From Strongyloides papillosus (Eukaryota; Nematoda; Chromadorea; Rhabditida; Strongyloididae), in the NCBI GenBank assembly GCA_005656395.1, contig SRSI01000020.1:620001-684000 (forward strand): a stretch of DNA of 64,000 nucleotides. Reading direction: 5' to 3'. Of this stretch, positions 23,801 through 34,994 are shown in pieces. The notes beneath the pieces are model-generated. The model was given only the letters and a program-made list of their open reading frames with translations. It did not search any database and had not been told where the DNA came from. Position 1 is the stretch's first letter. Each line of letters starts with the position of its first letter. The position numbers and the translations under genes were made by a program.

Positions 23801-24412
23801 AGGAGATGAAAAATTTAACGATGGTGGTACAGTTTCACCGAAGGCAAATGATTTACGTTGATGGACAGCTTTGGGTTTTATTATTTCTGTATTACTAACG
23901 GAAATAATTGCTTCTGGTACTTTATATGGAGATTGATATTGTTTTGAATCACCTACAGATGATGTTGAATGAGAGTTTCTTTTAGTAGGCGAATATAAAG
24001 GTAATTTTCTATATTCTGAGAATGCAGAATTTGTTGATGGTATTATATCGCTAAAAATAATTATATCAATTAATTTTATATAATAGAGAATTAAAGTATT
24101 AAAAAAAGTATTGTTATTTAATAGTAAAAGAACTTACTTTTTCATTTTACTACTCGATAGTAAAGTATTATTTTCACTAATATTATATAAATCAGATGTG
24201 CGTGGTGAACAGTTTTTTTCACCTATATTATTATCAAATGATTGAGTAGCTTGAAAATTATGTGATTTATCTATTCCAAAATCAGTTTGAATATTTTGTT
24301 TGGGAAGGACTAATGAATGTTGAAGTAATGAGAACCCACAAACACTGCAATCTCTTCCATCTTTAACAATAGGTACAAATAATTCACAGGCTTTTTTTCT
24401 TATCCTCTCCAT
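20832..24412 (-). CDS. PEAK1/PRAG1-type (NKF3) pseudokinase
   Basis: Five exons on the minus strand: 24138-24412, 23769-24050, 23109-23601, 22666-23019 and 20832-22250, giving 940 residues. All joins preserve frame; the third acceptor removes a false ATG. The N-terminus has a compact C-x2-F-x5-K-x4-C-x2-C-x6-H motif (CELF...CSVC...H), resembling the Cys motif at the start of vertebrate PEAK1/PRAG1. The middle is a long Ser/Pro/Asn-rich disordered region with many possible phosphosites. The C-terminal 380 residues read as a degenerate kinase fold: helix KEAYNEVISSQATTLAMVAE before it, a lobe with FIMLQLLTALKYLQ, no HRD (VEKLSTNFKEF instead), no DFG, and an end helix EAKIWLDINRAHLL matching the WLDIKR motif after PEAK kinase domains. 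Such proteins scaffold Src/Grb2/Crk signalling at adhesions. Assignment is by eye; pseudokinase status is firmer than the family. Confidence 0.7.
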
Positions 24413-25641
24413 TACTTTTGTATAACAGATAAGATATATCTATGATTATAACACATAAAATGTCACTTTGGAGGAAAGATTTGTTAACTGAAATGTGATA
24501 TATTACATGTGATTACAAAAGAAAATATAGAATATAACTGGTGGGGTGATGATGTACTTAATTATGTACACAGAAAAATTGAAAGATAAATGAAAAATGA
24601 TTTTTGTTTGATATATCCTTAATTAATGTAATGATAAAAGTTAAAAAGAAAAAAGTTATATTTATATTTGTTAAAAGATATTTTAAGATGATAATAGTTA
24701 AAATTTAAAGATAAAATAATATATAAGTTGTAAAATTTTAGATATAATAAAAGTGCTATGTATAATCACTTTTAATATATTATATCTTCCGTAGTTTTGA
24801 ATAAACTTTCCTAAATTCATTTTTTTTCATTAACATATAAAAGTATAGATAGTTTTTTTAGTAATTATTTTAATGTGAACTTTAAAGTAGAATATTAAAG
24901 AAAAATATTTATTAAAAAAATGAATGTCATCATTCGATAAGCTATGATAAATTTTATCTTTACGTAGATAGTTAAATTTAAAGTTTTTAATTTGTATTAA
25001 ATTTAGCTGAACAAACAAGATGTAGTACAGGGATAAAAAGAATTAAATGAAATGTAATTAAAGATTGTGATTATAAGAGTACATGATGATAAGCATAAAA
25101 ATATTTTATTCATTCTTTTTTTAATTATACTGAAATTATAAATAATAAAATGAAGATTGTATAGAGATAAAATTATTGGGAAAATATTTAAAAAAAGATA
25201 TGTTTAATTTAAATATATTTACAAAGAATAATATTACTTTATTAGAATCTTCTTAACTTGTTTAATAGACAAAAGACAATAAAGTTTCATTATTGTTTAA
25301 CTAATTGACTTGTGTACAATTAGGTGTCAAAGACAGCTCTCTTTTTTTTATTTTTAAAGTAAGAGGATAAAAAAAGGTTTTAAGTCTACAAGTGTTAAAC
25401 CATGTTCTATAATCCTATTTATTATATATATAGAACTTTTTCAAAGTTTTATACAATGACAAATATTAGAAATTGAAAGTTTATAAAAGAAATTATATTA
25501 AAAGTATAAGTGAAAGTTTTTATTTAAAAGTTATTAATAAAACAAACAATTTCTGAATAAAACTTAAGGATAGAATAATGAGCCACTCGACAAGATATAG
25601 TTTATTCATTACTTAACTACCTTTTCAGATACTTCATATCT
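24413..25641. other. intergenic region
   Basis: About 1.2 kb between the pseudokinase start and the 3' end of the first ShKT gene, both minus strand. It should contain the pseudokinase promoter. It is AT-rich and no supported gene or repeat was found. Confidence 0.5.
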
Positions 25642-26463
25642 TCACAAACTATTGCTTCTTATATCCGGGTAATTTTGCAAATTACCACCAAAAACACTTC
25701 CTCTTATTTCATTAGATTCACCTGTATTTATAGCTTTTTTTCTTGATCTATTCATTAACTTACGCATCATTATTCCTTCAGAGGCATATCTTTTTTCACT
25801 TTTTAGTGGTTTTTTAATATCTCTAGCAAAAGTTGTTTTTAAATCACCACATAAACTTGAATCCATTGCTTTTTCATACTTATAATTAACTAATGCTTTC
25901 CTTTCTTTTATACTACAATAGCCACATGAAGCACGACAAGATCTAAAAGCATAAGGTTGATTTGAACAATTAAGATATTTAAATGGTTTATATTTCCAAA
26001 AATTAGTTCTTCTAACAAAATTTTCACACCATTCATCACCTCTATTATCATAACATAATGCTGTTTGTGTATTAACAAGTAAATCATCAGCAACTTCCGT
26101 ATAATTTAATCTTGGTCCATTAGAAGATTTGTGATCAAAACAAGTTTTACAACATTGTACAAAAGCAAAATCGGCGTTATTTGTACATTCGTATATAAAG
26201 TACCTTGGATTTGTCATATACAAACGTTGACATGATGTTGTAGTTATTCTATCTAAACAACATGGTGTCTTATCTATAATACCAGGTATTTTATGAGAAA
26301 TTCCTAAAGTTTGTGGTGATTGAGAGGTTGTAACTAGAACTAAAATATTTTAATTAACTTGTTAAAATTAGAGTAAAATAAAAAATAATAATAATATAAA
26401 TAATAGTTAATTACCTGTACTTAAAATTAATTTTAATAGTCTTATAAAAATTCTTCTATCCAT
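25642..26463 (-). CDS. secreted ShKT-domain protein (copy 1)
   Basis: Two exons, 26415-26463 and 25642-26339, flank a 75-bp phase-1 intron, giving 248 residues. The N-terminus MDRRIFIRLLKLILSTV looks like a signal peptide. The first Cys module runs from PCCLDRITTTSC to FAFVQCCKTC, a six-plus-cysteine arrangement seen in nematode secreted proteins. The second is a canonical ShKT domain: CYDNRGDEWC, a mid Cys (YLNCSN) and SCRASCGYC. A basic tail follows, with KKPLKSEKR and RSRKK, possible processing sites. ShKT domains bind ion channels or act as structural modules of secreted enzymes; no enzyme domain is present here. The frame stays open upstream to another ATG at 26574, which would add 37 hydrophilic residues and turn the signal peptide into an internal membrane anchor. 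The shorter start is preferred. It is paralogous to the next gene. Confidence 0.82.
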
Positions 26464-26990
26464 CGTAGTTATAAGATTATCTTTATTTTCTTCAAATAGT
26501 TGTACTTTTAATGATTTTTCAGGGTTATAGTAATTTCCAAACTCATCATTAGTATAAGGAAACATGATATTCATATTTTAAGTAATATTGCTATTAGCTA
26601 TTATATTATTAATCACCAAAACTATCAAACACCAATTAAAATTATAAGGAAAGATAAAAGTGTGATAGTTAGCAGGTATATCAAATATCATAGACACTTT
26701 TATTAAAAAGTATATTTATACCATAAGTAGGTTCTTCATAATTTGATACTTAAAACTCATCAATATTTTGAAGTATTATAATTTATAATCATAACAAATA
26801 ACATTAATTAAAAGTTTAGAATCATTTTATTCACTTTAAAAAAATAACTTTTTCTCCATTTATCTTATAAAATAAATATAATACTTGAAAAAGTAAATTA
26901 ATTGAATAATTTAGTATTTTTAAATACTATAATATCAATATAATTAAGCAAAAAAATAAAGTATTTTATATAATCAATTTCACACTGTAA
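26464..26990. other. intergenic region between the two ShKT genes
   Basis: About 530 bases. The first part (26464-26574) is an open extension of the upstream ShKT reading frame and may be coding. The remainder is AT-rich spacer with no gene seen. Confidence 0.45.
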
Positions 26991-27632
26991 TTAAAAAAGA
27001 CGTGAACATTGCTTCATATCTTTTGCCACTTCACTATCATACTTAACTGTTGCCTGTTTTGTTTGATCAGAACAATAACCACAGCTACGTCTACAGACAC
27101 GAAATGCAAATGATGATTGAGAACAGGATGCTGTTTTTGAGGACCAACGCCCTTGTCTTTTGAGAAGTGATTCACAAAAAATTGTTCCATGGCGATCGAA
27201 ACAATTTTCATTTGTTGTATTGTATGGGTTTAGTAACATTTTTACTGCATCCTTTTCATATAATTCATTACCTGATGCAGCTTAAATAGATATAAGTTTT
27301 TATTAAAAATTAAAAAATTTATTTAACTAACCATAACCTTGATATGCTTGTGCTGTAAAGTGGCAAGTATAACAACATTGTAAAAAGCTAAAATCAGGAT
27401 TTTCTCTACATTGTCCAAAAAACTTTTTTGGATCTCTATTTTGCATCAATCTACAGACACCAGGACTCAAAACATCTACACAACATGGTGTAACAGTTGC
27501 AGGTTGAACTTTAGTTATAAGAGTAGGTGAATATTTAACATTCCTAGTTGTGGGAGAATAATAAATATCATGATTATTACACTTGACTTTAAAAAAATTT
27601 AAAAATTGTAAGAAGATTAGATATAATAGCAT
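26991..27632 (-). CDS. secreted ShKT-domain protein (copy 2)
   Basis: Two exons, 27332-27632 and 26991-27280, flank a 51-bp phase-1 intron, giving 196 residues. The signal peptide MLLYLIFLQFLNFFKVKC is followed by a Thr/Pro-rich spacer and the same first Cys module as the neighbour: PCCVDVLSPGVC, FFGQC, FSFLQCCYTC. The ShKT domain reads CFDRHGTIFC, then RVCRRSCGYC. The protein ends shortly after, lacking the long basic tail of copy 1. The ATG at 27632 is chosen because it starts the signal peptide; in-frame ATGs at 27668 and 27782 exist and would bury it. Gene order, shared modules and the same phase-1 intron indicate tandem duplication. The function is unknown beyond being secreted and disulfide-rich. 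Confidence 0.8.
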
Positions 27633-28276
27633 AATTTTAAACTTTTTCTCATAAATAAAAATAACCATGATAAAGTATACCTTTATATACAAAAATTTTA
27701 GAAAACTTTCCAATCTTGAATTTATTAATAAAAGAATAGAAGTGTTATTGTTTAACTTTGACTTAATTATTTTTAATGACATTGACAGTATAATTTAATT
27801 AGTAAGTAATAATAAATATCTAGAGAACTAGTCCACGTTTAGGATGAAATTAATAATTTTATGTCCATTTCTTGTTCTTTTCTATTTTTTGTTACCTTTA
27901 ATATGTCAATTTTCATGAACTTATTGATAAAAAGATTATTTTTATGTATAAAAAACCAGTATATTATAACGTAATATTTACTATTAATAATAAATTTAAC
28001 AAACTACACTATTCTTTAAAATATTGTATACCTTTAAATAACTTTAAAAAATTAAAAATATTTACTGGTATCAGGGGTAAAACCGATAATTCTTCATTAT
28101 ATGAATATAAGATGTCCCTATCAAAATATCATCACATACCAGTTAGTCGCGAACTTATCTTGACAATGTTGTAATTTACGCAAAGCAACTTTGTGCACAA
28201 ACTACACCCAATTTATACTATATGTTTAATTACAGTAGCATTCTATATCAATTATTAAATAAGAATCCAGTAAAAT
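27633..28276. other. divergent intergenic region
   Basis: About 640 bases between the second ShKT gene (-) and the coiled-coil gene (+), presumably both promoters. It includes an open frame of 76 codons at 27944-28174 with no recognisable features, which I do not call. Confidence 0.45.
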
Positions 28277-28669
28277 ATGGAAGAAAAGCAAGTTGTCGTG
28301 CAGCTAAAAACACTGCAGCAAGAGTACGTAATAATTAAAGATAATATTACTAAATACAATAATGAAATTATTGGAGGTAAAAAAAATAATGTTAAAAATA
28401 TAATTGATTTAATGAATAAGTTATGCGGTGATCTAATTAATGTTACAACAAATGCCATTACATATGGTCAGGAGGTTGAAAATAAGAATTATATTATAAA
28501 GTATAAATTATTAAAACTTTTAAAAGAAACGGATACTCTATATAAAATTATAGATGAAAAGAATAATGAAATAAAAAGTTTAGAAGAAAAATTAGAATTA
28601 ATGGAAGAAAGAATTGAGCACTTAGAAAAATTAAATGAAATTAAAAGTTTTTATGAAAACAATTTATAG
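28277..28669 (+). CDS. small coiled-coil protein of unknown function
   Basis: A single-exon gene for 130 residues. It is highly charged and almost wholly helical in appearance: a first segment of about residues 1-35, then a Lys/Asn-rich link, then a long heptad-bearing stretch (KSLEEKLELMEERIEHLEKL) near the C-terminus. There is no signal peptide, membrane segment, Cys pair or known catalytic motif. It is probably a cytosolic or complex-associated coiled coil. Sequences of this type are easily gained by unrelated families, so I cannot assign a name. Support for a real gene is the clean ATG and stop, strong amphipathic pattern and composition unlike flanking DNA. Confidence 0.6.
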   Translation: MEEKQVVVQLKTLQQEYVIIKDNITKYNNEIIGGKKNNVKNIIDLMNKLCGDLINVTTNAITYGQEVENKNYIIKYKLLKLLKETDTLYKIIDEKNNEIKSLEEKLELMEERIEHLEKLNEIKSFYENNL

Positions 28670-28747
28670 GATAAAAATTTTATATAAACTATTTTTATTA
28701 TGCATATTTTTTACTAATTAAACTAAGTATTTTAAAAGTAAAAATTT

Positions 28748-29989
28748 TTATACAGTTGCAACTCCAGCAAGGAAAGCTACAATATGAATAATAATTAGTA
28801 GTATAGGTATTGTTTTATCATCTAAAGGTATCAATTGAATTATTTTTCCATGATAATCACAATGATCAGTTCTAGAAATTATCGACAATGCTGTTTCACG
28901 TACTTTTGAATTTCCATTATCCCATATTTTTGGAGAGTTAAGAATTATAATTTTAATATTTCTAAGACTTTTTACTGTATTAGATATTGATGATAAATGA
29001 AGTACCATAATCAATGCAAAGCTTATTAGTACAATGATATAATTTGTTGCTTGAATAATATCTGAAATAGTAGAGAAATAATATCTGATTATAGGCACAG
29101 CCATAATAATTGTTATTACACATTGCATGACAATTGGATCAGTATAAGTTCCAACAGATGTATGTGATAAAGTTATTAACTTAAACAATCTAACATGTTT
29201 CTTTGATATTATATCAATATTATTTGAAAAATTACTGAAATCTTCCTCTATAAAATATTTACATTCTTTTTCAAAAGTTTCTGATTCAAAACTAACAACC
29301 TCATAAATACAAATATAAATGCTAACCATAACAGCAATAATTAATCTTGAATAAAACATTATCATAGAATCAACAATATATGTTTCTTTTCCATAAAATT
29401 TTGACAATTTATATTTCTTACCATCTCTTTCATTTTTATCATAATTTAAAACGTTTATTACAAGTTCATAGGTAAAAGATACCAAAAGTATAAACCAAAG
29501 TAGAAGAAGTTTAATTCTAATAGTTGTAAACTTTCTTTTAATCACAAAAGTTGAATTAAAGTAAATTTCTTTATACTCTTTAAGGCAATTCAATAAATTA
29601 TTAAAAAAATTGCCATTTTTCATTCTCATAAAGTTAATGAGTATAATAATTGTTGTAATGTAGTAAGAAAGGAAAATACTGTTTTCAAGATTTTCCAATG
29701 ATAGAAACTAAATAATGGTTAAATAATAAACTAATTGTTAACTTACACTTGATTGATGTTCTACTAAAATATGCCAAATAAGTGATATTACTAATGGAAC
29801 AAAAATAACTACTGTAAACATAATTTTTAGAATCTTAACCAATAAACTAGAAGTTGGCATCTTAGGAAAATGTTTAGAAATAACAAATTTACTAGTAAAA
29901 ATATATATTGAATTAAAGACATACTTGTTCAATGATTCTATGTTGTATAAGTATTCGTATGGGCCTATATTATTTTCAGTTTTTTCCAT
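28748..29989 (-). CDS. seven-transmembrane receptor, possibly gustatory-receptor-like
   Basis: Two exons, 29747-29989 and 28748-29707, flank a 39-bp phase-0 intron, giving 400 residues. About seven hydrophobic segments are visible: ILKIMFTVVIFVPLVISLIW, FLSYYITTIIILINF, LLLLWFILLVSFTYELVI, FYSRLIIAVMVSIYICIY, VMQCVITIIMAVPII, IIVLISFALIMVLHL and IPILLIIIHIVAFLAGV. The soluble N-terminus is about 50 residues, and a long polar loop containing KKHVRLFKLITL sits between segments 4 and 5. Size and this layout resemble the insect gustatory-receptor-like (Gur/LITE-1) group rather than rhodopsin-type nematode chemoreceptors. No DRY-like motif is seen. The 7TM call is firm; the family is tentative. 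Confidence 0.6.
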
Positions 29990-31818
29990 AGTAATAATGA
30001 TCTAAAAGAGATATGATAATAAATTGAGAATCGCCACCTTTAAATAGAGTTAGGAGGCGTTGTGTTTTTTAAAAACTTTATACCATCTTTAAAGAAGGTA
30101 TAAAATAACACATTGTCTATTATTTACATTAAAAAATTGCAGTCATAAATTATCACTAATAAAAATTTGTTAGCAAAATTTTTGATTAATAAAATCTTTT
30201 GATTTTGATAAAAAAAAATTTATCGATAGTGAAGAAAAAGCAACAAAATGATATCAGTAAAAAAATTTATTTAATAACCAGAAGTACTATTAAAATATTT
30301 TACATTAAATAATACCAAAATTCTGTTTGTTTAATTTGTTATAAAATTGGTGATTCATATCAGAGATTAAAATAAATGGTAGTTAAGTCGTAATAATTAT
30401 GGTAAATAAAAATGTACGTCAAATTAATTGCCTTTAATTTTCATTGTGGAATAATTAAAGTGATTGCCATAAGAAATTTTTTTTTCGTAATAATGAATCA
30501 TTCATAAACTTATTTTAAAAAAATGTACGTTTATTATTAATAACTGTCGTGATTTTCAATATACGGAACGATGACCTTTGTTTTGCTATATAAATCTTGT
30601 TTACCGAACCGTGTTTTAAAAGATCAGATACATTTTTTAACATAAGTAGTGAATTTATTATTATTAAAAATTATAATAATCCGAATATTTTTATCATATT
30701 AATCAAATAGATGAATTTAATTACATATTTATCAGATAGTTGTTTTTGATAATTTTTTAAAAAATATTATTTTTTCTGTTTCTGTATATTTATCACCAAA
30801 ATTTTTAAATAAAATTTAGTTAAATAAATGTTAGTAATCAAAAATGATGACTGTTTGCTAGACAATAACGTTGGAAAATAAATAATTAGATAAATATTTA
30901 GCATTAAAATAAACAAATTTTAATATAAAATAATGTATTAGAAGATATAAGAGGATTTATTTAATAAGCAAATAGAATATCGGAAGTCTAGTAAAATTTT
31001 TCGTCTATTTCGTGATATTTAGAAATAAAGAGAAATAAAGTGTTACATTTTTTTAAATCGTAGTTATATTATTTTATTAGTTAAAACATCTTGAAATTTA
31101 TACTTAATTATTAAAAATAGTTATGTTATTATATTTTTAATCCAATTATTGTAATGAAAAATTACCAACAAATAAGTACATTTAACAAATAATACCATTT
31201 ATGCTTCTTTATTTATGAACATTAATATAAGTTTTTTATGCTTATTTTATTGATACAAATCTTAGACTGTATATGATTTTTATAAGTTATACATATAAAG
31301 TTAATATTGTATACTAAATAAGCTTAAATTGCTTTAACTTTTGTAAATTTTTAAATGCGAATAAAAATATAAAACTTTTCTCCCCGTGCTTATTTTTCTT
31401 TCCATTTATACATTTATAGAGCTGAAAATTCTTATACAAACGTTGCTATAAATGTCAAAACAAAAAGATTTTTTTATTATCTAAACATTTCAATTAACAA
31501 TTTATATGTTGATATCAATATATTTTCAAAGTTAATTGCAATACTAATATTTTAAACAATTTTACACATTCTATTCCTAATAATAATCACTAATTTTACA
31601 ATTTTATATACATAATTAAGGCTATTGAAGAATTCTAAATATTCACAGGAAAAGCAAAAAAATTCTTCTCACCATATATAATTTAGAGATATAAACAACT
31701 TTCAATATACAATAATACTTCGTTCGTCTATTCTCACAATATATATAATTTTTTGTTCATTTAAAATGTTTACAAAGAAAGAACCCTTTTACATGAATAA
31801 AATCAAAAAATGAAATTG
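29990..31818. other. large intergenic region
   Basis: About 1.8 kb of AT-rich DNA between the 7TM receptor start and the 3' end of the methyltransferase-like gene, both minus strand. Only short tandem words (AGAAATAAAG twice near 31020) were noted. No gene is supported. Confidence 0.5.
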
Positions 31819-33081
31819 CTATTTTTTCCCATAAAATAATATAAATTCAAGGTTTTTTGATTGAATATATGTATTGAGGAAAGTTGCTTTCTTACTTGTA
31901 AAAGTACTCGGTTCATTACTCAGTATTTTTTTAATCTTCAAACTCAGCATATCAGTCATTTTTTCACTACTAATGCCAGAAAAGCCATTTTTTTCCATAA
32001 GATTTAATATTTCACTTTCTGTTTTAAGAAACAATCTATAAAACTTAACAATTCCTTCAAATTCCTGATTTTGTGAACCAGGCCCAATAACCAATGTAGT
32101 TATTAATATTTCCCCACCATTTTTCAGACAACAAAAAGCATCATTAAAAAATTTCTCATAATTTGCATTATAATGTAGAAAGTTAGGTACAAAGAGAACA
32201 TCATAATAATTTGATGAATATGTACATAAATGAAAATTTGCCAATATATAGAATATTCTATTATCTTTGGCACGTTGATTATATAAAAGATTATCAATAA
32301 TTGTCTCTGTATAGGGACTCATTAGAAAAAGAATATTATTATATCTAACAACAGTTTGAAGGTGCAGGTAAGTAAACCCAAGTTGCAACATTAATGCACC
32401 ATTTTTTAATGATTCAAATCTATCTAAAAGATTCCAATGTTCTTTTTCATTATAGTCAATAAAATGAAAAAATTCTTTTCCAGAGAATGCTTTAACATCG
32501 GCTTTTATCAAACTATATTCTTCAATAAAATTGAAAAATTGAAATATTTTTTTATCAGTGAATGCCTTATCTTCTCTTGATAGTATCCAATAAATATCTA
32601 AAAAATTACCTTCCATATAGATTGAATACCTTAATTGATTCATTTCATGAAATTTAACTAGATAACTTTCTTGAAGTAATTTGTTAATTTTAGTTAGTAG
32701 TGGTCCTTCATGTTGGCGTAAATTCTCTTTAATAATTATAAAACCATTTTCCTTTAAACAATTAACTGTGGCTTCAAGAAGTAACTCACAATTAAAATTT
32801 CTTTCAACTGAATAATTAGTTGTGATAATATCACATAAAATAATTAAATCCTTATCAGAGTGTCTCTTGTTAAATAGTGAGTTGACATCTCTAGTATACT
32901 CAATTTCTGAATTTTTTGCAATCTCCTTTCCATATTGTTTTGTTAATTCTTCTATATAAATACTTTCAATAGTTCTTCCTTCACCTAGACATATAGCAGA
33001 AACAACAAGACTTTTTAAACATCTTGTTGGTCTAATAACTTTTAATGCACTTAACACAAGTTCATGTTTAATGGAAGACAT
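31819..33081 (-). CDS. degenerate phosphoethanolamine methyltransferase-like protein
   Basis: A single-exon gene for 420 residues. The C-terminal half follows the outline of nematode/plant phosphoethanolamine N-methyltransferases (PMT): a lead-in KKIFQFFNFIEEYSLIK with FSGKEFF, a strand LKNGALMLQLGF, a strand-acid region, YYDVLFVPNFLHYN (where active enzymes have D-V-hydrophobic-x-S-R-D-x-hydrophobic-L-H), and CLKNGGEILITTLV, the post-IV 'LKPGG' strand. The AdoMet-binding glycine loop, normally LDVGCGIGG, is LQLGFTYLH, so cofactor binding is doubtful. The N-terminal half (LIILCDIITTNY, CLKENGFIIIKE) resembles a second, also degenerate methyltransferase fold, as in PMT-2 which has only one working domain. 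I infer a non-catalytic or altered PMT-2 relative. Another class I methyltransferase relative is the alternative. Confidence 0.55.
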   Translation of the reverse strand: MSSIKHELVLSALKVIRPTRCLKSLVVSAICLGEGRTIESIYIEELTKQYGKEIAKNSEIEYTRDVNSLFNKRHSDKDLIILCDIITTNYSVERNFNCELLLEATVNCLKENGFIIIKENLRQHEGPLLTKINKLLQESYLVKFHEMNQLRYSIYMEGNFLDIYWILSREDKAFTDKKIFQFFNFIEEYSLIKADVKAFSGKEFFHFIDYNEKEHWNLLDRFESLKNGALMLQLGFTYLHLQTVVRYNNILFLMSPYTETIIDNLLYNQRAKDNRIFYILANFHLCTYSSNYYDVLFVPNFLHYNANYEKFFNDAFCCLKNGGEILITTLVIGPGSQNQEFEGIVKFYRLFLKTESEILNLMEKNGFSGISSEKMTDMLSLKIKKILSNEPSTFTSKKATFLNTYIQSKNLEFILFYGKK

Positions 33082-33324
33082 ATCTCAACAAATACAACAT
33101 AAATATTTACAGAGAACTAAAATAAAAATATTTATGAGACGATTATCAAATGCTTAATATGTATTGTCGTGTTAAGAAATGTACCACAAAAAGTTTACTT
33201 TTAATAAATAATAACTATATTTTATTTTTATAAAAATTTTTAATGATATTTTTAAATTAAAAATATGAAGAAAAATATACATTTATTCATAATTGAGTAT
33301 CAAAATAATTAAAAAAGATATTTA

Positions 33325-34994
33325 TCATAGTTTTTTATATTTTTCTGGATTATTATCTAATGTTAATAAGTTAAGCATGTACTTAATGCTCTTTAAAAAA
33401 ACTAAAAATGTCAAAATGAATATTAAAGTACATACTATATAAATGTCTATATTATATAATTCTATGAAAGACATATCCAAAGAAGGTAAATCCATTTCTT
33501 TGATATTACCAAATGAACCAGCAAATTGAAAAGATTTTACTAAGTTACTTTTTCCATCCAAAGGATAGTTAGATATCATTAATGACAACTTTTTTGCTTT
33601 TTCCGTATAAATATTGTCATATAGCACTTCTTGGATAAATTGACTAAGTTTTTTACTATCAAGTAAATTTTCTTTATTAAAAATTTTTGATGATCCATAT
33701 CTTGCAAGCATATGAGCATTTCTTCTTTGATCCGAGAAAAGTGGTATAAATATAGCTGGTGTTCCAGTGTAAGCTAATTCAATTGCACTATTTAATCCCC
33801 CATGAGTTATGAATAAATTTAATCTTTCATCATTTAACAAGTCAACTTGTGGAATCCATTGTTTAAAAATTATATTTGATGCGGTGTCGGCAAATGATGT
33901 GTTTGAACTTTCATATTTCCAAATGAAAGTTATGTCAGGAAGACTTTTGAATGTTTCAACAATTGTTTTTTTTATCTCATCAGGCATTTGATTAGACATA
34001 ACAGCACTACCAAATGATAAAAGTACATTTTTTGTTCTTTTATTTAATATTTTGTCCCATTCATTATCAAGTTTACTGGGATTTTTATATTCTATACCGG
34101 CAACTTCAATAACTTTAGAAATAGTTGGATGTGGGAAATCTAGTAAAGGAGATGTATTGACAATTGTAAAGGCAACATCTTTACTTAATTTATGTATATT
34201 TGGTGCTTCAGAACCATAAATTTCATCAAAAGCTCTTTGTGAAGATTTTACAGATGCATCCACATACATATATTTTGATACATGATATGTTATAAAATTT
34301 CTTAACCTTCCTCGAAATCCTTTGGGTATATTTTCACCACCCATGATAGGAGGAAGATAACTTGTTGGATATGTTAAACCGTAATCTTCGAATAATGATT
34401 CACCAAAACCTGTTGATGCACCAGAAATAATTGTCGATATATTAATTTTATTAAATATCCCAAATGCACAAGAGGAAAATTTTTCAGCAAAACCAATATC
34501 AAACTTTTCATTTGTTAACTTTTTTAATAATTCTGTATTTTTTATAAGTGATTTGCATTGTTTTTCACCCATACTCCAAACTTGTTGTAGAATTTTGTTT
34601 GCTGAAAAAATACTATTTTGATTTGTTGACCAAATACTTTTATCAAAATCATTTTTCATTATTTTCATTTCCTCTTCAACATCAACACCGTCAATTAAAA
34701 TAACTTTAGCTATCTTAGAACCAATTGTAGACACATTACGTGCTTGAATTTGTTGAAGAACTGTCTATAAAGTATAGGTAAAAGTGCCATTTAAAATAAT
34801 GTATTTAATAAAAAAAATAAAATAAATTATAAACTGACAACATCATTCCCTGCTTCTTGAAGAATATCAGCAATTTTCCCTACATATTGTACATGGGAAT
34901 GCGATAATCTTGGATTAAAAACTAAAATTTTCCAGCAATCTCCATAATTGGAAAAATTAAAAAATAGAAATAAATAAAATAATATAGAGACCAT
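33325..34994 (-). CDS. UDP-glucuronosyltransferase (UGT) A
   Basis: A GT1-family ER enzyme that transfers glucuronic acid or glucose from a UDP-sugar to small lipophilic acceptors (detoxification). Two exons, 34839-34994 and 33325-34764, give 531 residues. The 74-bp phase-0 intron has a weak GTCAGT donor, chosen because the join AGNDV-TVLQQ matches the uninterrupted paralogues. A signal peptide precedes NPRLSHSHVQYVGKIADILQEAG, which has the catalytic His; FDIGF carries the likely partner Asp. The sugar-binding signature reads WIPQVDLLND, then NLFITHGGLNSAIE. A hydrophobic membrane anchor lies near the C-terminus, and the tail ends KYKKL, a KxKxx ER-retrieval signal. It is the most divergent of the four tandem UGTs and the only one with an intron. 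Confidence 0.93.

Noticed and set aside
24830..25018. 62-codon minus-strand frame
   Set aside because: AT-rich hydrophobic translation typical of random sequence here.
27944..28174. 76-codon + frame between the ShKT and coiled-coil genes
   Set aside because: It has no signal peptide, domain or composition shift, and lies in a likely promoter.
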